Shown: in pieces, positions 46,536 through 57,955 of the stretch
Position numbering within the stretch: the stretch's first letter is position 1
How the letters are laid out: the number at the start of each line of letters is the position of its first letter
From: Timema cristinae
Taxonomy: Eukaryota > Arthropoda > Insecta > Phasmatodea > Timematidae
NCBI GenBank assembly: GCA_039000515.1
Contig: JBCFYV010011135.1
Location: forward strand, 5,999,209-6,063,208
DNA length: 64,000 nucleotides
Reading direction: 5' to 3'
Translations under genes and position numbers: made by a program
Notes under the pieces: model-generated
Database searches by the model: none
What the model saw: the letters and a program-made list of their open reading frames with translations, nothing else
What the model was told of the DNA's origin: nothing

Positions 46536-46917
46536 GCCCAACGTTGGGCGCCAATTGTAATGTTAAGTTAGAAGTAGAACTCCGAAAAGTAAAAATACAC
46601 ATGGCCATCCAAGCATTTCTTTTATTAACTAATAATTTCCACACAAGGTTGTATTTCGCGAGACCAGGCTGGATTTGCGTCAGGGACGCGTACCCAAACA
46701 AAACAAAACAAAAACTACGAACAAAGGATGCGCATGCGCGACAGAGAAAACATCTCTTCCACGCATTCTAGCAGAGATTGAAAACCTCCCGCTGGATACA
46801 AATTTAAAACACAATGAATTTTAAACAAAGATAAACTAATAAATGTGTTAAGCATATTCATTAGTTGAGATAGGGAGAGTAACCAATATCTAATCGTTTA
46901 CAAAAGCATACATTACA
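46536..46917 (-). repeat. 5' LTR plus primer-binding site
   Basis: LTR 46556-46917 (362 bp), starting TGTAATGTATGC and ending AACATTACA on the minus strand. The 18-base primer site starts two bases after the LTR end (46553-46536). Its plus-strand form gcccaacgttgggcgcca is partly palindromic. Confidence 0.92.
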
Positions 46918-49090
46918 GCCGGTACCTGGAGGCTGCCGGAACTATTTGGCCACATCAGAGCTCCAGTGGGCTGGTACCTAGTGGCTGCTGGAACTATTTG
47001 GTCACATCAGAGCTCCAGTGGGCCGGTACCTAATGGCTGCTGGAACTATTTGGTCACATCAGAGCTCCAGTGGGCCGGTACCTAGTGACTGTTGGAACTA
47101 TTTGGTCACATCAGAGCTCCAGTGGGCTGGTACCTTATGGCTGCTTGAACTATTTGGCCACATCAGAGCTCCAGTGGGCCGTTACCTAGTGGCTGCTGGA
47201 ACTAGTTAGTCACATCAGAGCTCCAGTGGGCCGTTACCTAGTGGTTGCTGGAACTATTTGGCCACATCAGAGCGCCAGTGGGCCGGTACCTAGTGGCTGC
47301 CGGAACTATTTGGTCACATCAGAGCTCCAGTGGGCCAGTACCTAGTGGCTGCCGGAACTATTTGGTCACATCAGAGCTCCAGTGGGCCGGTACCAAGTGG
47401 CTGCCGGAACTATCTACCCACATCAGAGCTCCAGTGGGCCGGTACCTAATGGCTGCTGGAACTATTTGGTCACATCAGAGCTCCAGTGGGCCGGTACCTA
47501 GTGGCTGCTGGAACTATTTGGCCACATCAGAGCTCCAGTGGGCTGGTACCTAGTGGCTGCTGGAACTAGTTAGTCACATCAGAGCTCCAGTGGGCCGTTA
47601 CCTAGTGGTTGCTGGAACTATTTGGCCACATCAGAGCGCCAGTGGGCCGGTACCTAGTGGCTGCCGGAACTATTTGGTCACATCAGAGCTCCAGTGGGCC
47701 AGTACCTAGTGGCTGCCGGAACTATTTGGTCACATCAGAGCTCCAGTGGGCCGGTACCAAGTGGCTGCCGGAACTATCTACCCACATCAGAGCTCCAGTG
47801 GGCCGGTACCTAATGGCTGCTGGAACTATTTGGCCACATCAGAGCTCCAGTGGGCTGGTACCTAGTGGCTGCTGGAACTAGTTAGTCACATCAGAGCTCC
47901 AGTGGGCCAGTACCTAGTGGCTGCTGGAACTATTTGGCCACATCAGAGCGCCAGTGGGCCGGTACCTAGTGGCTGCCGGAACTATTTGGTCACATCAGAG
48001 CTCCAGTGGGCCAGTACCTAGTGGCTGCCGGAACTATTTGGTCACATCAGAGCTCCAGTGGGCCAGTACCTAGTGGCTGCTGGAACTATTTGGCCACATC
48101 AGAGCGCCAGTGGGCCGGTACCTAGTGGCTGCCGGAACTATTTGGTCACATCAGAGCTCCAGTGGGCCAGTACCTAGTGGCTGCCGGAACTATTTGGTCA
48201 CATCAGAGCTCCAGTGGGCCGGTACCAAGTGGCTGCCGGAACTATCTACCCACATCAGAGCTCCAGTGGGCCGGTACCTAATGGCTGCTGGAACTATTTG
48301 GCCACATCAGAGCGCCAGTGGGCCGGTACCTAGTGGTTGCTGGAACTATTTGGCCACATCAGAGCGCCAGTGGGCCGGTACCTAGTGGCTGCCGGAACTA
48401 TCTACCCACATCAGAGCTCCAGTGGGCCGGTACCTAATGGCTGCTGGAACTATTTGGTCACATCAGAGCTCCAGTGGGCCGGTACCAAGTGGCTGCCGGA
48501 ACTATCTACCCACATCAGAGCTCCAGTGGGCCGGTACCTAATGGCTGCTGGAACTATTTGGCCACATCAGAGCGCCAGTGGGCCGGTACCTAGTGGCTGC
48601 CGGAACTATCTACCCACATCAGAGCTCCAGTGGGCCGGTACCTAATGGCTGCTGGAACTATTTGGCCACATCAGAGCTCCAGTGGGCCGGTACCTAGTGG
48701 CTGCCGGAACTATCTACCCACATCAGAGCTCCAGTGGGCCGGTACCTAATGGCTGCTGGAACTATTTGGCCACATCAGAGCGCCAGTGGGCTGGTACCTA
48801 GTGGTTGCTGGAACTATTTGGCCACATCAGAGCTCCAGTGGGCCGGTACCTAGTGGCTGCTGGAACTATTTGGCCACATCAGAGCGCCAGTGGGCCGGTA
48901 CCTAGTGGCTGCCGGAACTATCTACCCACATCAGAGCTCCAGTGGGCCGGTACCTAGGGGCTGCTGGAACTATTTGGCCACATCAGAGCGCCAGTGGGCC
49001 GGTACCTAGTGGCTGCCGGAACTATCTGCCCACATCAGAGCTCCAGTGGGCCGGTACCTAGTGGCTGCCGGAACTATTTGGTCACATGAA
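46918..49090. repeat. 52-bp satellite, second block (about 42 units) with higher-order structure
   Basis: Same 52-bp unit as 37190-40853, but nearly all units are full length. Variant units (taccaagtgg, actatctacccacatc, cctaatggctg, cagagcgccagt) recur in fixed order: a four-unit block beginning near 47277 returns near 47642 and again near 48108, that is 7 and 9 units later, showing higher-order amplification. The open frames here are satellite artefacts. Confidence 0.95.
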
Positions 49091-49420
49091 ATGAGGGTTC
49101 AAACGAACTACCTCTTAACTGATTGAAGGCAATTCATTATTAAACTGGGTCTGTTTACCGGAGCTTAAAGATTAAATGAACCCGTCTTTCTTAGATTTAC
49201 GTTGGACGAAGTCAGGTAAACGGAAACGGTTTTCCGTCGTGACACTGGTACTGTGGGAGAAAGTCACGGATGAGGGAAAGGAGGAATCCTAGAAACGAAG
49301 GAGGGAAAATACTTTTCAATCGATCCAAAATGTTAAGTTTTTTTGTTGATCGGTTTAGTGTTTTTACAGAAAGCTTCAAGTTTTTAAAATTATTGGTTTC
49401 CAAATTTGAGTTTATTTACC
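49091..49420. other. Spacer downstream of the satellite
   Basis: Mixed composition with no recognisable gene. Overlapping 63- and 119-codon frames on opposite strands (49212-49629) run into the hAT MITE and are not supported. Confidence 0.35.
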
Positions 49421-49814
49421 ATCTTCATCAGGGGCCGGCAACCTTTTTGGACCCCGATTGGCTTACATTTATCATGGTTCCCGTGATCAGCCTTTGTTTC
49501 TCCGCTTTATTTTTAATTTTTTTTCTATACATCTTGTATTTATTCCTTAATTTCAATATTTCTTACAATACTTATGTCCCTGCCTTTATCGAATATACAT
49601 TAAATAAATTAAATATCCATCTATCCTGAAAGGTAGCAGTCTTACCTTGACTGATTACATTATGGCCCTATCTTATAAGCAGTGCCATAGTGGAATAAAT
49701 CAAGATAAAGTTGACTTTTCGTGAATATATAGTTTTCTTACATGATCGATTGAAAATCGATACGATATCGACCGGCCGGTCAAGATCTACCTTTTTCCGA
49801 CCCTTGATCTACAT
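49421..49814. mobile_element. hAT-type MITE with 8-bp target duplication
   Basis: Element 49429-49806 (378 bp). The left terminus CAGGGGCCGGCAACCTTTTT and the right terminus, CAAGGGTCGGAAAAAGGTAG on the minus strand, share the CA(G/A)GGG(C/T)CGG(C/A)A form known from hAT elements. The flanking octamers are atcttcat (49421-49428) and atctacat (49807-49814), 7 of 8 identical. No transposase. A sequence like the right terminus is also at 427. Confidence 0.8.
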
Positions 49815-52800
49815 TATATAGTCTTTCATTCAACACGTGTACAGTAAAAACCAGGTAATAAAAATAAAACACAATAAAAAGGGACTTGCAAATTCAATAA
49901 AAACTTGATTTAAAATTAAATTTTATTTATATGTTAATTTAAAAATAAATAATTCAGTTATGTTAAATATAACTTCATAAAAATAAAGTTTTCAAAATAA
50001 AATATCTGGCACTATATAAAACTCAATTTAGATATTTTATGACAAAGATTTTTTTTTTTTTAAATTAGTTCTATATTCAATAAACAAATCTAAACTAATT
50101 ATTTTGATATTTATATAGTATGAACTAACTTAGTGATAAGATACCTATACCCTATCTACTGTAGGAGATGTGGTAATGGACCACGTTCAAAAGATTCTTT
50201 ATTACAAACATTGGCTGAAAGTAACTAATATCACCCTATTCAGTTATAGTTATGTTCTTAGTAATTCTTATTATGGCTACTTAGCGTTCTTACTATATTA
50301 TCAATAAAAAGCGTTATCAAACGCTCCTTGTAATACTTCTTTAAGAATTACTGTAGTCTGTAGACTATGATTTGCCTTTTTTCACCTCGTTGAAAGAAGA
50401 AATAAATTGAACTGTGCACCGCAAAGACTTTCTCCCACTTTTATCTTAAAATAAGCATTTACTAAAGACTCAGTAATATATGTGAAACGAAATAGTAGGT
50501 CTCTCTCTACATTGTTGTAGAAACATTACACCAAAGTCATAGCTGAAATAATCACTGTTACTTCCTCTATGGCATTAGGAACTAGGAACAATGTTACAGA
50601 AATATGAGAAAAGAGAAACATCTTTGTCAACCAAAGAGCATAAGAATCAATTTCACTTTCAAATACCTGAATTAAGAAGTATATATATTTGTTTATAGCT
50701 AAGAAATTTTTGGTTTTATAAAATTATATTTCAAATAAAATATTCGTATCTTTAATAGTACTACAATTTTACAATGATAAGCTATTCCGTATCTTAAATA
50801 GTTGTGGAGAAATGATGAAAATGGGAAAACTTCCCTTATGTAAATACACTTGAAATGATTTTAATAAGAAAATGAGCATTGCCATCTTGATTACATTAAT
50901 AAAAGTGTTTAGATATAAAATATAATCAAAACCATTAGAGCGAGTTTTGAGAAAATCAATTTTCTCTCTTTCTGTTTTTCAGTAAACTACTCTTAAATTT
51001 ATTGTTATGTATCTAATTAAAAGAGAACCTCAGGAAGACCTTATGAAAACCTCAGATACCAAGTTTTATCCATTTGGTAAAACAGTTTCGGTAGACAGGC
51101 AGACAGATGGCATTGTGAAAACATTTGTTTTTGGTTTCAAGGGTTCATGAAACGTCGACATTTATAAAAATCTAGAGTTAGATATTTTTGACGATCACAA
51201 TACTTTCTCTCCTAGGTGTCAAGATAAATTAAAAAGTTGGTAAAATTATTATTATTATTATTGTTTTGTAGTTGGGGCAACTAAATATATTGAAGTGCAT
51301 GAAATGATAAATAAAAAATATTGTATTAATATTTCCCACGAAAATAGATGAATGTTTCTTATAACTTATAAAATTAACCATACAAGATGTCAGTTTCAAA
51401 ACACATGGTTTTTATTTTGTAGACACATGCACATGAACACAACTGAAGACGGTTTGTATTAAGTCATCTACACCCTTGTTTCAGTTGGCTTACCCCCTTA
51501 ATTAATGAAGAAACACAATCATTTTAAAAGTTTTACTTTGAAAATGATTTTTAACTAAAGTATGCGTATAGCCCGAACGGGTAGTGAGGCACGGTGCCAA
51601 TAATAATAATTTAAGTAAAATATAAACGTCACTTTCACAAAAAATAAATATCCAAAATTCGTATTTAATTAATGTAAAAATTGTTAACAATTTAAAGCAA
51701 ATGGTTTGTTTTCGTGAATGTTTTGACTGACAAAAGTGACAACAACTCAACACATGGTATTATAGATCATATGGCTTAGCGTATGGATATATGGCAACTT
51801 TCCTAGTTGTCACCACTTCTAACATGGATAGGGAATAAATACCCGACACCCGAGCACAATATTAAATATTCTAGTGTGAGTGTATACATGTGGGTTTTAG
51901 AAAGGAGGGTCGGATTGGAGTCCCATCTGCCGGAGTGTGACCCCAAACCCGCTTAAAGAAAAATATCAGGGATTTAACCTTGTGAGAGAGCATTTTAGAG
52001 CATATGAACATAATTGTGAAATAATTATATGATTTTCAAGTGCCAACTTTAGTGAAAAAATAAATTGATGGAAAATTAACAGAAAATAAAATTTATTTGT
52101 AGCTGAACTCATTGAAAAGAAACATTATAGTTTTCATAAATTTATTGAGCAGAACAGAATGAAAAGAAAGCTGTTGAAGAGGGAATTAGAGAAAATATAC
52201 ATTCTAATATTTTTATCTGTTAGCTTGGATATTAATAATTCAAAGTTTTTAATATCAAATTTCAGCCAAATCCTAAACACAGCACATACTTGGGTTACTA
52301 CTCGTCTCTTCCAAAGCTGCGTGACTCGAATAAATACGTTTCAAGTTCTATCCCAGCTAGTAGGACCAAAAATGTTTTGTTGTTTCGGAGGACCAATATT
52401 TACTAAAGACATAATTCTATCTTGCTGGTATGTTTAACTATATTTTCCAAACCACACACAAAAAACAAGTCTACAATAGTAAAAAAATTAATATCCTTGG
52501 TAACAGAACAAAAGAAAAACAAAATAATTAGTCTCTCCAGCTCAAGGCGATTGGCCCTTTTCATTTGGCGTGAAATTCAGAGCCTTGGGAACAAACAGTT
52601 ATCTTCAAGAATTTTTATTATTTTGCAATTTTCTTTTCGGAAACGATTGGTTAAAGAATAGAAGCATGTTGATTAAGTTATACTTTTTATATACACACCT
52701 ACACTATAATTTTAACAGTGATCCAATATCGATAAAATTGACATTTTTCAATAGAAAACTTCCAGCAGCATAACAAAAAAAATAAGAAAATGTAATAATT

Positions 52801-54205
52801 AATAAACATTGATACATTAACTTAGAAAGAGTGTTGAAAATATTAACATAAAAATTTCACTCGTTGTCGAGAAAACTGATATTTCCTAACGCATGATTTT
52901 CTCGCAAGACCTGTCCGGTAGCTAGCGCCATCTACGGTTTCTGTGCTCCATCGGTTCTTGTTGGCGTGGAAGGATATTTTGGTCGGTTGTGAAGCCACGT
53001 TATGCCTTTCACCCTCTCGCCCACCATCCCAAAAATAGGTTTAGACTTGAACTATAAAGGAATGATATTCAGGGTAAGCGAGGTGAACATTTCATATTAT
53101 TAACGTTATTTGCTACATATATATTATGCAACAATTTGAAACGGATCAGTATATTGAACATTATCTATTTTGTTTTTACTGATGTGTTTTCTTATATAAT
53201 ATAATGTATGCTATACACATCTAGGTATGCTTTGTCAGAAATCTAAGAGCATTTTTTGTCTAGAGCACAATTTATAATCAAATTATATTTTCTCCGATGT
53301 TGGAACTAAATCAGTATAATTTTTTCATATTTTTGAGCAGTCTGGAAATCTGGATATTTTGTAGATACAATATAGTAGTAAATTTGATCATCTTGTTAAG
53401 AGTATAGTGGCAAAACTGGTGTGTAGTGTAAGGGTTCTTTATTAAGTTATTTTCTTTTGTAAGTCGTGTACTAATATTATTTAACCAGTAAGTCCGTGCG
53501 AAACTTTTTAACATTCTGACTTCCCCTTCACCCCCCCCCTCCTAATACCCTCCAAAAATGCTTTAATCTTTTGTTGGGTTGTTGACATTAAATACTCAGT
53601 GAAGTTTATACACAAAATAGCAAAGAGAGTTTACTAATGTGAACGTATTTACATTTTACAATATTTCTTCGTGTACAATATCTGATGTCAGACTGCAATC
53701 CTCTTGAATATTTTGTTTGTCATTTTCGGTAATTGATACAAAAATATTGTTAGGTTTTACTTTTAATTTACATTTTAAACAAATAATGTGTTTCAAAGTA
53801 AACTGATTATGCTTAGTCAGAAGTAGGTAAAAAATCGTATTCACTGATACCTTATTCATCGCTGAAGGCTTAGTATTAGTTGAAAAAAGGGATGTTAACA
53901 ACATAAATAATATATAGGATTTTAATTTGTAGTTGACGTTCTTTTTATGAACTGACTGATAATATTAGAACGCAACTTGAATCCTAGAAAACACACAACT
54001 CCCAGTCCCCCAGCTGTTAATTCATAGCTGTGGAAGGAGAAACCCTAACTTCAATAATGATACATGATGACGATTATATATGACACTAGTAATCGAACCC
54101 AATACCCTCGTTTCTATTTCCAAAAAGAAATTCTGCCAACAAATCTGAGTTATAGGAAAATATATGCATTTGGTTCCGTAACATTCAATTGAATTTGATT
54201 CTACA
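49815..54205. other. Long AT-rich gene-free stretch
   Basis: No gene was recognised. Small items: near 51050-51110, ccaagttttatccatttggt with ggtagacaggcagaca is typical of the 3' ends of some insect LINEs; a SINE tail lies at 51563-51610; a C-run lies near 53533; around 52920-53040 a GC-richer block with gctagcgccatctacgg has no frame. The overlapping frames at 52159-52773 are AT-rich and unsupported. Confidence 0.4.
51563..51610 (+). mobile_element. SINE tail fragment
   Basis: Only the last 48 bases remain: tgcgtatagcccgaacgggtagtg and the ggtgccaataataataat tail. Confidence 0.75.
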
Positions 54206-54310
54206 CCTTATCCCAGTCGGTAGCGTGTCCATCTACTGAGATAAGGTCCGGGTTTCGAGTCCTGGCATGACCGGAAATTTATAAATGGTCAAATGTGGGT
54301 TCATCCCCTT
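54206..54310 (+). mobile_element. tRNA-like SINE head
   Basis: A box-like CCCAGTCGGTAGCG and a B box-like GGGTTTCGAGTCC (near 54250) are about 40 bases apart. It resembles 12196-12290 (both have cgagtcctggcatgac / gagtcccgacatgac). It is interrupted by the SINE at 54318. Confidence 0.6.
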
Positions 54311-54599
54311 AAAGTGATTATTATTATTATTATTATTATTATTATTTAGCACCGCGTCTTACTACCCGTTCGGGTTGTACGCTTAAGTACTAACTACGCT
54401 AATGGATTAGGAATTGGGAAGGTTTAATTAGAGGAAGTGAACCCGCATTTGCGTGGAGGGAGATGGAAAACCATTTAGGAAAAACCCCTCCCAGTTCACC
54501 CGACCGAAATTTGAACCTCGATCTCACCGTCCTCGGCAGTCTAGCTCAACACGACTAGCGCGTTAGCCAACTACGCCATCAAGGCGGGTTTCAAAGTGA
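54311..54599 (-). mobile_element. Full-length SINE with a different tRNA head, 7-bp target duplication
   Basis: Body 54318-54592. On the minus strand the head has TGGCGTAGTTGG, an exact A-box match, and GGTTCAAATTT as B box. The middle is unrelated to the 40930 copy, but the 3' part (cgtacaacccgaacgggtag, taagacgcggtgctaaa) and the TAA tail are the same. Flanking aaagtga occurs at 54311-54317 and 54593-54599. Confidence 0.88.
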
Positions 54600-54769
54600 G
54601 AAATTAAGGAAAGGGGGGCTGGGTGTTGTGTATGTTCTAGATTTAAGTTAGTTTATATATCTTGTGCTGATATAATTAGTCGGTACGTTAAATAACAAAA
54701 AAAAAAAAATCATCTGTAAACATTTTCGGTGGTCAAACAGTCTCAGCTGTCAATCTCACATCCAAATGT

Positions 54770-54966
54770 TTCTCAATAATGGAATGTTGGAGTTTGGAGT
54801 CCAGACGTGTGTACTGATGGTTCTTTTTCTTAAATGGCTTTCCACTCTCCTTCCACGAAAATTTGGGTACCCTTCCTTTAAATTCACTCTCTCTCATCCC
54901 TATCTCATTAGCGTAATTAGTGCATATACTTATAATCCGAACAGTTAATAAGTCGTGGTGCTAAAA
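54770..54966 (+). mobile_element. Diverged SINE, 3' part
   Basis: Contains ggcttt-ccactctccttcc, ttcctttaaattcactctc, cattagcgtaattagtgc and a tail like cgaacagttaataagtcgtg, ending in ggtgctaaaaaaat. These follow the order of the copy at 54318-54592 on its coding strand. A further very diverged copy may lie at 56090-56240. Confidence 0.6.
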
Positions 54967-55615
54967 AAATATCAAAATAAGACCCCTAGAAATCTTACTA
55001 GAGCAATATCCAGAGTTAATTTTTGGGAATGAAGGTAAGAGGGTTGGGGAGCAGATTTTTGCCTCAACAAGGCTGTACAAACAAGTTGGTTAGATTATGA
55101 CGTCACATGATTTGAAATAGCCGGCTATACCTTGGACGAAAGAACGATTAATGCATCATGTATGGGTTACAATAATCCATATAAAATGTTATGTTCTTCC
55201 TCTTTATAAATTATCAAAAATAGCCTTTATTTAATTTAACTTAAATTTATTGAAAATTATTTTCAAATTTTAGTTAAATATAATCACCAGTTATTTGAAA
55301 TTTCAGGAGATACCTGAACCTAGCAGTCCCTCTTCGATAAGTTCTTGGAGCGTAATTTAGGAGTCGGTTTTGGTTTATTAATTTTACACTTAAATAAAAT
55401 AAACACTAAAAATGAAATTAATTAGAGCCACAATTTTGGCAGTAATTAGAATATAAGGGACTCGCATCGGTGGGTATGTTACTATATACTTTCACGTGTT
55501 CATACGTCAAGTCAACTGTTCTACAACAGTCACTTTTGATAGATATTATCGATACCTATGAAATAACATCAATATTATGATGTTCTGTAAATTAAAAATG
55601 TACTTGGTCACAGTA
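54967..55615. other. AT-rich spacer
   Basis: No gene, terminal repeat or tandem repeat was seen. Confidence 0.35.
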
Positions 55616-55923
55616 ATTGAACCCTGAAACTTTGGCTAAGCACGCCGATGCTATTACCACTGAGTTATCCAAGAGTCGTCCCATACCTAACGTAATTCTT
55701 CAATCATATTTTGAGACAGAGTCTGTGATGGACTTGCTGGGTTATCTGATAGTTCAGGATCTTAATTAATCATTCATATGTAGCAATCAATTTCCGCACG
55801 TCTATCACAGACTCTGTCATAAAATATGAATGAAGAATAACACTTGGAACGGGATGATTCCTGGATAGTTCAGTGATTGGCGCATTGGCGTACTAAGTCA
55901 AAGGTCCCGGGTTTGAGTCCATT
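55616..55923. mobile_element. Foldback element with inverted tRNA-like ends, copy 1
   Basis: Each end carries a tRNA-like unit pointing inwards from the opposite side: on the minus strand gactcttggataactcagtg with tcagggttcaat as B box, and on the plus strand gattcctggatagttcagtg with cccgggtttgagtcc as B box. Between them cttcaatcatattttgagac with agagtctgtgatggac is mirrored by gtctatcacagactctgtca with taaaatatgaatgaag. The whole is a palindrome of about 308 bp with a short unpaired centre. Confidence 0.75.
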
Positions 55924-56248
55924 GTCTAGTTGTCTTTTGTAAATTTAAAGAATAGGTTATTTACATGGGGCTTCAGTTGTACTTAAAAAATATATTACAA
56001 TTTGGCTAATTAATCACCTATAAAATAATATAATATCATTGTTTACCTTTCCTACAAACATTGGGCTGTAATCTAATTTTCCGATAGAAGGGAGGTCAGA
56101 CGTGCAAATACAAGCTGGTTGTACTGAGAATGCTATGTTCTAGTTTGTCTCTCACTCTCCGTCAACGTTAATACAGGTACGCTACCTTGAAATTCCACCT
56201 CTCTCGTCACTGCCTTATGCGTCTAGCCCAAATTGGCCAACACGAGCT
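55924..56248. other. Spacer, possible decayed SINE
   Basis: 56090-56240 has ctctcactctccgtc, ccttgaaattccacctctctc and tatgcgtctagccc, in the order of SINE 3' halves, but no cgaacggg block. Otherwise nothing. Confidence 0.3.
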
Positions 56249-57079
56249 GCCATGATCAGTGGCGGCTCGTGAATAGGCACTGTGGAACTGCAGCACCCCC
56301 TATTTCTACTTGAAATAATCGATTACATTTAATATAATGAGTCCTTATTTCTTTAATTCTTTCTTTATTTTTGTAGAACAATATATATTCCTTAAGCTTA
56401 ATGTCAGTACTTGAGTAACCATCCCCCAGTTTATGAAAAAGATACTAAAACCTGTAAATGGAACTGTGCGCTTCACAGTGCCAGCGACGTGGTGTTTGAC
56501 TGTTGCGCACATGCGCAAATAAGAGGGGAGTGGGGAGGAAGGCCGGACTACGAGGTAGAGAGAACACTTTTGCTCTCGCAGTGCCGACACTGGCGTGATA
56601 ATGGAAGGAAGTTTTTTTATTCAGTGTGTGTTGTGTTTAAAACAGTGTACCATATTCTTGAATGTGATAAAGTGAAGAAGAGTGTAGAATTAGAGTATTA
56701 TTCTGCTTCCAGCTATTCTATTTGATTTATTTTTTTCAGTTCTTTTATTTAACAGAAAGACTAAATGTGCTTACAGTACTTTCAATGGAGAAAAATTTCC
56801 TCAATTGTCATCCAGAGATCAAGGAGAAAATTATTGAACTTTTTGCGCAAATTAAAACAAGAGGAATGGATTTCATTTTTAAATGAATAGATCAAGCTTG
56901 AACTGTAACAATTTAAGTTAAAGTAAGTAAAACATTTTTTTATTAAGATTTTATCAAGTTCCTGAATATATTTTTGTATACATGTTTTTTTCCTCTTTCA
57001 CAATTTTAAAACAAAGGCTAAACATTTTCTGGAGTAGCATTCCTACCAATTCTAGCTACGAGCCGCCACTGGTCATGAT
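56249..57079. mobile_element. hAT element, non-autonomous, 815 bp
   Basis: Element 56257-57071. The termini CAGTGGCGGCTCGTGAATAG and, on the minus strand, CAGTGGCGGCTCGTAGCTAG share 14 bases exactly. The flanking octamers are gccatgat (56249-56256) and gtcatgat (57072-57079), 7 of 8 identical. The interior has a 104-codon plus frame (56411-56725) without a motif I know. Around 56800-56885 there is a decayed coding tail with HPEIKEKIIELFAQIKTRG, which may be the end of a hAT transposase. Confidence 0.85.
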
Positions 57080-57671
57080 ACAAGGACTGTTGCAGTTTTC
57101 AGTTCGGAAACAGCGCCATCCACACTGGATTGTCGCGCCCTTGCAGTGTAAGTTCCTCTTCTCGTTGCTCCGAGGTGAGACTGCGCTACCTAGCGCTGCG
57201 ACGGTTGATTGCTGGATGCGCTGTTGCAGCTGAATAATGGATCAGCAAGGAGTGTACGGCGCGGGAGGGGGGGGGGGGGGCAGCCCCAGAGAAATATGGC
57301 CATCATTATACCCCAGAACACTTCGCTGCTGCGTTTTTATTCTTCTCTTAACCTCTTCTTCTACTAGTTTCACAAAATGGCGGATCTTAAACGCCGGCTA
57401 TTTTTCACGAGGCGGTAACGTCGTAGGGCGGTACTACTTAGCTGGGCGCTGGAGTACGGTTCTTTAACGGCCCGACCTCGTCTTACAAGAAACCCGCTGG
57501 CAGGGCCGTACCATGAGGGCTAAGGGAGGGGGGGGGGGGGGGGGGAGAGAGAGGTTCAAACACTTCGCATCGAGGGCCGGACTATGTTTAAGGCTCACAA
57601 ACTGATACCTATGGGATGAATGTCCGTCCCACAGGCTCTGTCTTGATCTCAATTTCAAATTCAATCAAAGG
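57080..57671. other. GC-rich, CpG-rich stretch
   Basis: Between about 57090 and 57560 composition is clearly GC- and CpG-rich, with G-runs at about 57267-57280 and 57526-57545. A plus frame opens at an ATG at 57237 (context ataATGG; MDQQGVYGAGGGG) and runs 76 codons. It may be a host 5' exon or promoter-associated island, but there is no domain and no clear donor. cagggccgtaccatgaggg near 57499 resembles a hAT terminus without a partner. Confidence 0.35.
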
Positions 57672-57785
57672 AAAAAGGACAACTTGGACACAGGAACCGG
57701 AACCAGAACCTCTTGCTTGGCGTGCCAATGTTTTAATCACTGAGTCATCCTGTTTAGTCTCATAACCAGGACCGTCCGTACAACT
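57672..57785 (-). mobile_element. Single tRNA-like unit related to the foldback elements
   Basis: The minus strand reads caggatgactcagtgattaa, a spacer, then aagaggttctggttccgg as B-box region. It matches one half of the elements at 55616 and 57956, without the mirrored half. Confidence 0.55.
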
Positions 57786-57955
57786 ACTGACAGACAGATG
57801 GGATCGGGCTGGTTGTCTTAACGTGGGAGTTAAGGGAACAAGAGAGAATACCAGGATTTTTTGCGATTTTTATATCAAAATATTCATGAAGAAATTAAAT
57901 CAAATATTGCTCAAGTAAAAAGAGGATGTTCTTTAAATTGAAAAAAAAAGTCAGT

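Larger units (their letters stand above)
40854..46917 (-). mobile_element. LTR retrotransposon, gag-protease only, inserted in the satellite
   Basis: Two LTRs in the same orientation (40854-41462 and 46556-46917) bound a minus-strand interior. LTR ends are TGTAATG...CATTACA (the 3' copy has one change). On the minus strand the 5' LTR is followed after two bases by TGGCGCCCAACGTTGGGC (46553-46536), a retroelement primer-binding site, and the 3' LTR is preceded by purine-rich aagggaggtaac. Gag-like frames and an aspartic protease are present; reverse transcriptase, RNase H and integrase are absent. Satellite flanks are tccag on the left and gccgg on the right, so no target duplication is visible. 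Confidence 0.9.

Noticed and set aside
37190..49090. CRISPR-like array
   Set aside because: Contiguous 52-bp satellite without unique spacers, in a eukaryotic repeat landscape.
54206..54310. Genuine tRNA gene
   Set aside because: A and B boxes are present, but acceptor and anticodon stems do not pair properly by eye, and related units are repeated elsewhere; SINE head preferred. The same applies to 12196-12290.
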